Part shown: positions 54,525 through 64,000 of the stretch, piece after piece
Position numbering within the stretch: position 1 is the first letter of the stretch
Layout: each line of letters begins with the position of its first letter
NCBI GenBank assembly: GCA_018398805.1
Contig: JAGFBZ010000172.1
Span: 62,001 to 126,000, forward strand
Direction: 5' to 3'
Length of the DNA stretch: 64,000 nucleotides
DNA from: Hirundichthys speculiger
Taxonomy: Eukaryota > Chordata > Actinopteri > Beloniformes > Exocoetidae
Made by a program: the position numbers and the translations under genes
Notes under the pieces: model-generated
What the model saw: the letters and a program-made list of their open reading frames with translations, nothing else
What the model was told of the DNA's origin: nothing
The model's database searches: none

Positions 54525-57500
54525 ATAACCCACAGGCCCCCCAGGTATCTATCCCCTAACTTCCTGGTAACCCGAGTTCTTCTTTATCCACAGACTGATT
54601 GATCCAATATATTTTGGCAGCAAAAGGGGGGGAACCTCCTCAACATTAGGTGATGGGTCATAATGTCATTGGTGGAAGTATTTTTAACAGGAATTTACTG
54701 GAAAAAAATAAATCTACTGAGTATATCTGTGGATCCAATTTAATTGTGGCCTTACACATTTAAAGCAAACAACTTGGAACTTTTTAATAGCACTATTACA
54801 TACTTGATTCCAGATTTGAACATATGTTTTAGCACTCTGGCATTGGTGATGACACTATCCAGTATTTAAATGTGATTCTAATAATCTCCACCCATGTGTA
54901 AAATAGAACAAAAAATAATATCCATTCAGTACAGGTGAAGACAAGAATGACCTCAACTAACACGCTATCAATAAAAAAAATGATCATTATCAGCTTTATA
55001 AAGGATGTTATGGCAGGACTATGATGCTCTGACATTATATTGCACAGGTATAATTTCAGTACTCTGCAAATAAAAAGAGTCAAACTGCTTCCAGTGAATG
55101 TGTTGCATGAATGAGGCGGAGCTATTTACAGCTCTAAACTACCAATGTTACAGTGACACACTTATCCTCGAAAACTCAGGTACACTGATTCCAGATATTA
55201 TCCAAAACAGAAAGCAGCTTGTGTTTAATATTTACAATTTGAGTTTGTTTGTAACATGAAAATCCGGAAAGAAAAGAAACTGCAGCTTGCCACATCAAGG
55301 ACACCAAAAATATATAAAGCACAGGTAGAAACCAAGGCTTAGAAAGGTGAATAACAGTCGTGAGGTGATTTCCACCATGAATCATTCATCAGTCATCACA
55401 ATCAGGCGTTTATTCATCAGACTGACTACAATGATGGAGAAGGGTTTTTGCATCTTAGACTTCAATCCTGCATTCAAAATACAATTCAAGTACAAATATG
55501 AAAATCACCAATATCTACTACGAGTAAATAATGCTATGGCGCTTGTTCTGAAGACGTGGATTATGTTAAAGTAATTTAACCGATTTGCCAAATTATTAAT
55601 ACCTTTTTACATTTGGTGCTAGTTTTATCTACTTCAGACAGCGAAAGAAAGACGAGTGACTCAGAGCCGAAGGATGAGCCCCTCCTCAGTGTCAGAGGAC
55701 AGATATAAAGGGTTTGACTGATAATTAACGGAAAGAACAAAATAACATTTCAAAAGGTTCAATCAAGGAAATCTTCCTTTGATGGGGCCAGTGAAATCTT
55801 CTAAACATTTCAAATGTGATAATGACCTCTGGGTTTTATTTGTTCGGATTCAACCAGATTGCGTTCGTTTTTCACAATCTGATGTATTGCAAAATGGTCT
55901 GTTGAAAATTAATCTGAAAAACATCCAATGGCTATATCTGTCAGAAAGTGTAAAATGTGGAGAAGGTATTTTTGGGGGCAAAGTCCTCTTAAGGCTGCAT
56001 CATTCTCTCTTTTTTTAAAGGGGGACTATCTATGATATTGTCAAAACTGCATCCCCTTTGTTAAACTCTTCCTCCTGTATATGAATGTGTGTTTGTGTGT
56101 GTGTGCGTGCACGTGCTGATGGTGATGTGGAAGCATGGCGACTGTTCCCACTGGGACTTCCCCTGTTCAAAAATAACTGATCACCTACTGACTTCTGTGC
56201 TCTGTGTACGGCCCATCTGGACCATCAGTTCTGCCAATGTTATGTCTCCAGCTGCATTTCTAGTTGAAATATTTGTTTTTTTCCCCCCACTTTCATCTCC
56301 TTACATGAAAATGTTAAGTCTGATGTGCATTTTAGAAAATGGACATGATGTAACAATTTGGTCCACTAACATCAGCCACTGGAATGACCTCATAACCTTC
56401 TGCAACCTGATCCTCTTACAGGATTGTCTCCCCTGACAGTGACTTCCTCTGAACGCTCTGCTGTGCTCTGGCAGGGACTGTTACGCTTCTTACGTGTGAG
56501 ATGAGCTGTGCACGCCCCGCCCTGAGCTCTTCCCTCCCCCTCTCCATGTTTTTCACAGTTGGAATGTACCAGACAGCCTCAAAGGGGCTGTGCAGTTACA
56601 AGATGTGAAGGGAAGCTCTGGCAGGAGGAAAAGAACAAGGGAGGAATGTCTGGCTGCAGCCAATCAGACCAAAGTCGGTCCGGCTGTTTTTATAAAGCAG
56701 TGTCTGCCTCTTGTTTCAGTGGTACAGTGTGGTTATTTACACAGGGAGAGAAAATGGTATGGGAGATAACGTGACTCAGCAAATGGTAGATTGTAGACAC
56801 ACCCTTAACGGTTTTGTTGGGCATGAGTCAAATGTCTCACTGTGCTGCAAAGCGTGGCAATTAAAATGATCATAATTTTAGGTCCAATAAGCTGATGCAC
56901 TATTTAAAGGACACCCAAGCAATTTTTTTTTTTCATGGTTTGTCTTTTGACTGCTGATCAAGTAATAGTTTGGACAAGAACTACAAACATTTGCTTAAAA
57001 ACCTGTAAAAATGCACCAACCATCTCTTGTTAATAAAGGCATAAATCCCCAGCCTAACAGCCATCTGGAGAGTTGCTACAGTATTTCATTGCATTTTCTC
57101 TGATTTTTAAAACAAGACTGACCCCAGAGTGATATGTTAAGCATGGTTACGCAACGAGACTAAAGTGCAGGACAATAGGGGAATAAAAGGGAAGACAAAG
57201 TGTTTCCTCAAGTACAAAGTTGGAACAAAACAAACGTGATTGTGAAATCTTTGGCACGTCTGCGTCAGATGGAGCTTTGGAGTCATATCAGTGATCCTGT
57301 CAGCCATCTTCCTCCTGTAAGGCCTACGGCCCGTTCGCTCCTATCAGAGCCTGTGTTTATGTGTCTTCCCATCTGGCTGCAACTTCCTCTCAAGTAATTT
57401 GTTTCGAGGGCCGATCTGCTGGGACCTTCCAACTTGAGAAAAGTATGCCAGATATTGTAACATTGTAAGACAGCTCACAAATCTTTTGGCCTTTGACAGT

Positions 57501-60500
57501 GTTATTTGTATGTGTCCGACATGAATTCCATGAATGCAGGTATGACCGCTATGAGTCTCCAGCATGTGCTGTACTGCTTGCAACGTAGAAATATATTTTG
57601 CAAAAAACAGGTTCAGAGACAAGTTTACAAGAAACAACCTGCATAAGGCCCTGTCAGTTAGAAAGACACCTTCTCATTGTCATTAATATGCATCTGGGAC
57701 GATGTTTTGTGCTTTTTACTCATTTCTGTTAAGGTCCGACATGAAGTTGAGCTTTGGTAAGCAGAGTTTAGATTGGGGTTTATGGGGACCACTTTTCATT
57801 TTATTTTACTTTTCTAACAGCTGCTTCCACATATTTTTGATACGGCAACAGTAATGCATTAAATAAAAATGTTCAAGTTGTCTCATGTAGGCTTTTGTAC
57901 ATTTTTTTCCCCTAAGTTCATATTGTTAAAAAAAAAAAAAAAAAAAAAACCTTAGGACCCTCCTTTAAGAGGAGGGTCGTGATTTTTTGCTGAACGTGAA
58001 TTTGGTGCTGCTGACTGTGGCAAACTGAATGAATGACTTTTAAATAATACTGTATTTACCCATATTCATAGATAAAGTTTTAAGGAATATGTGAATGGTT
58101 TATCATTAATCAGCACCAAAGGCAGCAGTCTAGTTGCAGCATCAGAATATTGCAGAACACCAACCTCTGAAGTGTAGTTACCACAATGAACACAACATTG
58201 ACACATTTCCGTCATATCATATTTCATACTTGAATAACCTCCAAGATAAGAAGAAGACCCCTCCTCTGAAGGTATTTCAAACCAGGAGTGTTGTCATCTC
58301 AGTGTATTCATTTGTTGGCCCGTTCCTCTTTCGTCTGACCTGTAGTAACTCAGACCCACCCCCCTGGCACTTCCAAGTGCGATCTTGTTTTCCTGCTAAA
58401 AGCCTCGACTACACTATGTGCTCTTGGCTGCGGAAGGCAAGCCAAAAGCTTGCGTAATGTTTGCTACCAGCAGGTTTATGTTTGAGGGGCAGAAGGTGAA
58501 AGGAGAAGAGAGACAGAGAGCCTCTAGTCACAAGACTGCTGATGACTGAAAACAAACCTTACATGGATTTAGCTAAAGACAACCCTGACAAACAATGCAT
58601 CAATGCTAGACGGATTAGGAATGTGGACTATGAAATATTTCCAGTGATAAGTGACATACATGCTGTCTGTGCATACAGATTTAAGACGTTTATACAGCTT
58701 TGCAGCAAGTGCTTAAAGAGTTGGCAGCTGCAAACGATTTTCTTTCATGAATATCTGAATATCAGTAAAGGAATACATATAAACAATCAGTATATTATGT
58801 GAAGAACCTCGCTACTGACTCCAAGTCACTGTACCTACTGATCTCTGGAAATTCTGCATGAGCATGTTGTGTCTTTTCCAACAATTCGGTGGCATCTCAC
58901 AATTACCAGAGGGGAGATTGAGATGGGCCATTTCCACAACATCAGAGTTCTTGGATTTCTTTCATTATCACAACCATGACACAATGTCACCACCCTCATC
59001 TAAACAATCTCCAAATCATGCTCCAAGATGGGCGTGTTTACATCACCATACATCACAGAAGGTGGGGGCCACAACTGCCTTGTTTATGCACTGTCCTGTC
59101 ACCCACTGGATTCCTCACGTTTTCAGATAGCACATTCATTTTAGCCTCTACAATGCTGAGATAAATTCTGACTTTTTTACTCAACTGCATGTATTTGATC
59201 GCAGTTTGAACAGCTTAATTTAGAAAACAGAGTATTATAAATTGAATTATCAAATGAAATATTAAATTAAACACAGACAGATTATATTGATTGCATGAGT
59301 CTATGAGTATTTGTGTTAAAGGGGACATACGATTGAAAAAAAAAAGTTTTGTTTTTGAGAGCATATACTTGAGCCTATACTATTGAACTGAACTGAATTT
59401 AATTGAAATTCCAGAAAAACAGGTCCCTCTGTACGTCAGGGTCCGTCTTGGTCTGAAAATATTTAATTGAGTAAGTGGTTGAGATTTGCAGGGTACTGTG
59501 ACATCACGAAGCCAACTCAGAATAGAATTATCCAGCATGCCCAATAAACCTGACTCCTTTCATTTTTCTCCTTGTTAGAGGTTGGAATTCTGTTTCCCAG
59601 TTGTTATAGTCAGCAAGCACTGGTGATAGGTACAGCTGTATTTTTCTCATAACATCCTTCTGAGGATATTGTTGGATTTTGTGAACAAAATTGTTTGCAG
59701 GGTAGCTCAGAGCTGCAGAACAGATGTCAAATAAAGCAATATCTGCAGAAGAGAGGGGGATAGAGGTTGGTTAGTAGCTTACTTCACAACATAAAACCAG
59801 TAGCTATGAACAGAGCTGTAAATTATGGTTTAAAAGGTATCACTGTGGTATTTTGACAAAAAAACAAAACATGAGCATGTCATTTAGATTTCAGTTAATT
59901 GTATCAGCCTGTGGAAATGGAATAACACGTCTCCTCTGAGCAGAGGTATGAGGTGAGTGCAAGACTTCTATTTAAGTAGAGCATTTGAATTTTGTTTCCA
60001 AGACTGGGGCATGTTTCCTCTGCTCTGGGGGATGTGCATGCATGAAACCAGACTGTGCAAAGCTGCTCCAGTGACTGGAATTTCGCTAAATACTCTGTTG
60101 GCCATGGCAATACGCGACTGAGTATAAGAGTGAAGACTAAGATATTAAAAATCCAAGTTTTCCGTTGCATATAAATACACAAAGTTGGCGAGTGCTTGCT
60201 GTTTATATATTCAACTGGGGTGTTGTTTTTACTCCCGTGTTTGACTCATAACGTTCTTTGCAGAGCGAGAAACAGAATCTTAGCCCGTGATTTTCTTTGT
60301 CATCGTTTGAACTTTTTGATCCACCCTGTCTAGAGGTTTCGCACGTTTCCTGTCCTTATGTCTGAATCAAGTTCCTTACAACAGTCGTACGTACTAAAAA
60401 GAAAATTGTGCGGATGTGCACGTACTCGCCATTTCCTTCCCCACCGCAGCGAGAGCTGAGAGAAAACAGAGATTAATGGTCAAGTACCAATTCGTAGGTG

Positions 60501-60705
60501 ACACTACTTTTGTTTCACAGCTTCTCGTAAATATACCCAGAAAGAATCTCTACATTTACCTAAGCCACCCAAAGTATGTATATAATTAGATGATTATTAA
60601 AATTTTTTCTTGAGAGAAATTTTTGACATCTTTCTGTGCTTTTTACCTTGAGAGGAGGTCATAAAAGCAAAATGGAATCTTGCCAACACATCCTCTTCTA
60701 GAAAG

Positions 60706-60793
60706 CACGTGATCCTTCCAGTCTAGTGACGCCACCGAGAAGGGAGGAGTCGGCGTGAGGTTATATAAACACCCACGCTCTCATTTTCCACCT
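60706..60793 (+). promoter_or_regulatory. mknk2: mknk2 core promoter with TATA box
   Basis: TATATAA at 60762-60768 lies about 30 bases before a probable start near 60793. A CACGTG E-box is at 60706-60711 and a GTGACGCC (half-CRE-like) at about 60727. A spliced 5' UTR exon follows directly, ending at the GTAAGT donor at 60901, which supports transcription starting here. Confidence 0.65.
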
Positions 60794-61643
60794 ACCTTCC
60801 ACGCACGAACGAACTGGCCAACCTTCACTGCCCGTTGCGGCTGTAGAAGCAGTGAGTCAAACAACGACGCTAACACTGGAGCTATAAAATTAACAACGGG
60901 GTAAGTACTCAAAAATAGTTGATGGCTGCTATGTTTTTTTTCTGTATTTATGCACAGGGCAATCAAAAGAATTTACTGATGTTGCTGCTGTGGCATTGTG
61001 GTTTTAAAAGCGACCAATTAACCTGTTTAGTTTCTGACGTTAGGAGGAAAAATTTTGGTTTTAACGTTCAACTCACGTACGTTGGCGGTCCTACAGCTAA
61101 AGTAGGTGTTAGCTCAACAGACATTAGCCTCCCTGCGACCGTTGCAGCTGCTTCAACTGTTAAACTAAGGCCAGAGGTATTTGCTTATATCTGGTAGACC
61201 GTGGTATTAAAAACGAGTTTTATGATGTCGGCTCACATCGTTGATTGTGCCCAACTGGACTAAGACAATTGTGGTTAAAGCTGTGGCTAAATTTCGAGTT
61301 CTGCTGTTTAATGATGCTTCTTTAAAAATGTAAAGATCTTTGGTTGGTATATGTTTAAATAAATGTGCCTTGTAGCAAATTTGCTCGAGTTTTGTCCATC
61401 TCGGTGGATTCCTCTGGTGTGGGTGGTAACATTGCGGTATGTTTGTGTTGTTGCTCTCAGGGCTCCCGTTTAAAGCGCCGCAGCGAGCTGACCAGCCAGC
61501 GCAGTGTCATCACTCGCCACTCTCTCTGAAACGACTTTCTGTTTCAGAGAAGTGTAAATCAGTTCCCCGGAAACCACTGCTGCCGCACATCCACGAAAAA
61601 GACAAAAAAAAAAAAACCCCAAATCGCCCCTAATCGAAGGAAA
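60793..61643 (+). other. mknk2: mknk2 5' UTR: first exon and start of second exon
   Basis: The noncoding exon runs from about 60793 to 60900 (donor GTAAGT). The second exon starts at 61461 after TTGCTCTCAG and runs 183 nt to the ATG at 61644. No ATG occurs in the 61461-61643 part, so ribosomes should reach the main start unhindered. Confidence 0.65.

Positions 61644-64000
<2,357 letters not shown>

Larger units (their letters stand above)
53096..60700. other. mob3a-mknk2 intergenic region
   Basis: A 7.6-kb spacer. It contains an A tract (53287-53305), a GC-richer patch at 53410-53640 without a convincing frame, an AT microsatellite (54294-54364), C tracts (54504-54524), an A tract plus hairpin (57930-57978) and AT-rich sequence. 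Several 70-115 codon ORFs lack homology, splice sites or composition support. Confidence 0.5.

Noticed and set aside
56089..56436. 115-codon ORF between mob3a and mknk2
   Set aside because: It begins in a GT-rich simple repeat and has no recognisable domain or splice context.
59319..59400. Possible start of a dispersed fish repeat ('ttaaaggggacata')
   Set aside because: Only about 15 bases resemble anything familiar; no end, duplication or second copy in the window.

Overview
The window is vertebrate nuclear DNA and very probably from a ray-finned (teleost) fish. The genes are split into short exons by introns with GT/AG ends. The proteins are clear vertebrate orthologues but diverged from human. 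The repeats are of teleost type: a Tc1 transposase relic, a pogo/Tigger-like MITE, hAT ends and a tRNA-headed SINE ending in a GGAT repeat. I cannot name the species. Nothing looks bacterial, viral or CRISPR-like.

Layout. (1) 12-21504, minus strand: the 5' part of adamts10, a secreted metalloprotease of the fibrillin microfibril system. Fifteen coding exons are visible, from the signal peptide to the start of the cysteine-rich region. The 3' part lies beyond base 1. A 5' UTR segment with three upstream ORFs adjoins the first coding exon, and a CpG-rich block near 28.1-28.3 kb may be its distal promoter and first exon. (2) 28.3-34.3 kb: gene-poor, repeat-rich DNA with several inverted repeats. 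At 34.29-34.85 kb there is an unassigned candidate last exon on the minus strand. (3) 35.6-46.7 kb, plus strand: complete zap70, the T-cell receptor-proximal tyrosine kinase, with 12 coding exons and 596 predicted residues. (4) 47.5-53.1 kb, plus strand: complete mob3a, a Mob-family kinase adaptor with 3 coding exons and 216 residues. (5) 53.1-60.7 kb: intergenic DNA with microsatellites. (6) 60.76 kb to the end, plus strand: the TATA promoter, 5' UTR exon and first four coding exons of mknk2, the MAPK-activated eIF4E kinase. Its remaining kinase exons lie beyond 64000.

The four genes do not form a pathway unit. Mob3a followed by mknk2 in the same orientation matches the order I recall for human 19p13.3. 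Human ADAMTS10 is also on 19p, while human ZAP70 is on chromosome 2, so zap70 is the positional outlier. All coding exons were placed by reading splice sites and checking that phases stay continuous. Family assignments rest on remembered human proteins, not on a search.

I found no undescribed multi-gene system. The most informative observations are in zap70 interdomain B (a Tyr315-equivalent replaced by Phe, a 60-nt in-frame pair of microexons, and an 81-nt stop-free intron), the upstream ORFs and weak furin site of adamts10, the orphan candidate exon at 34.8 kb, and several long perfect inverted repeats.
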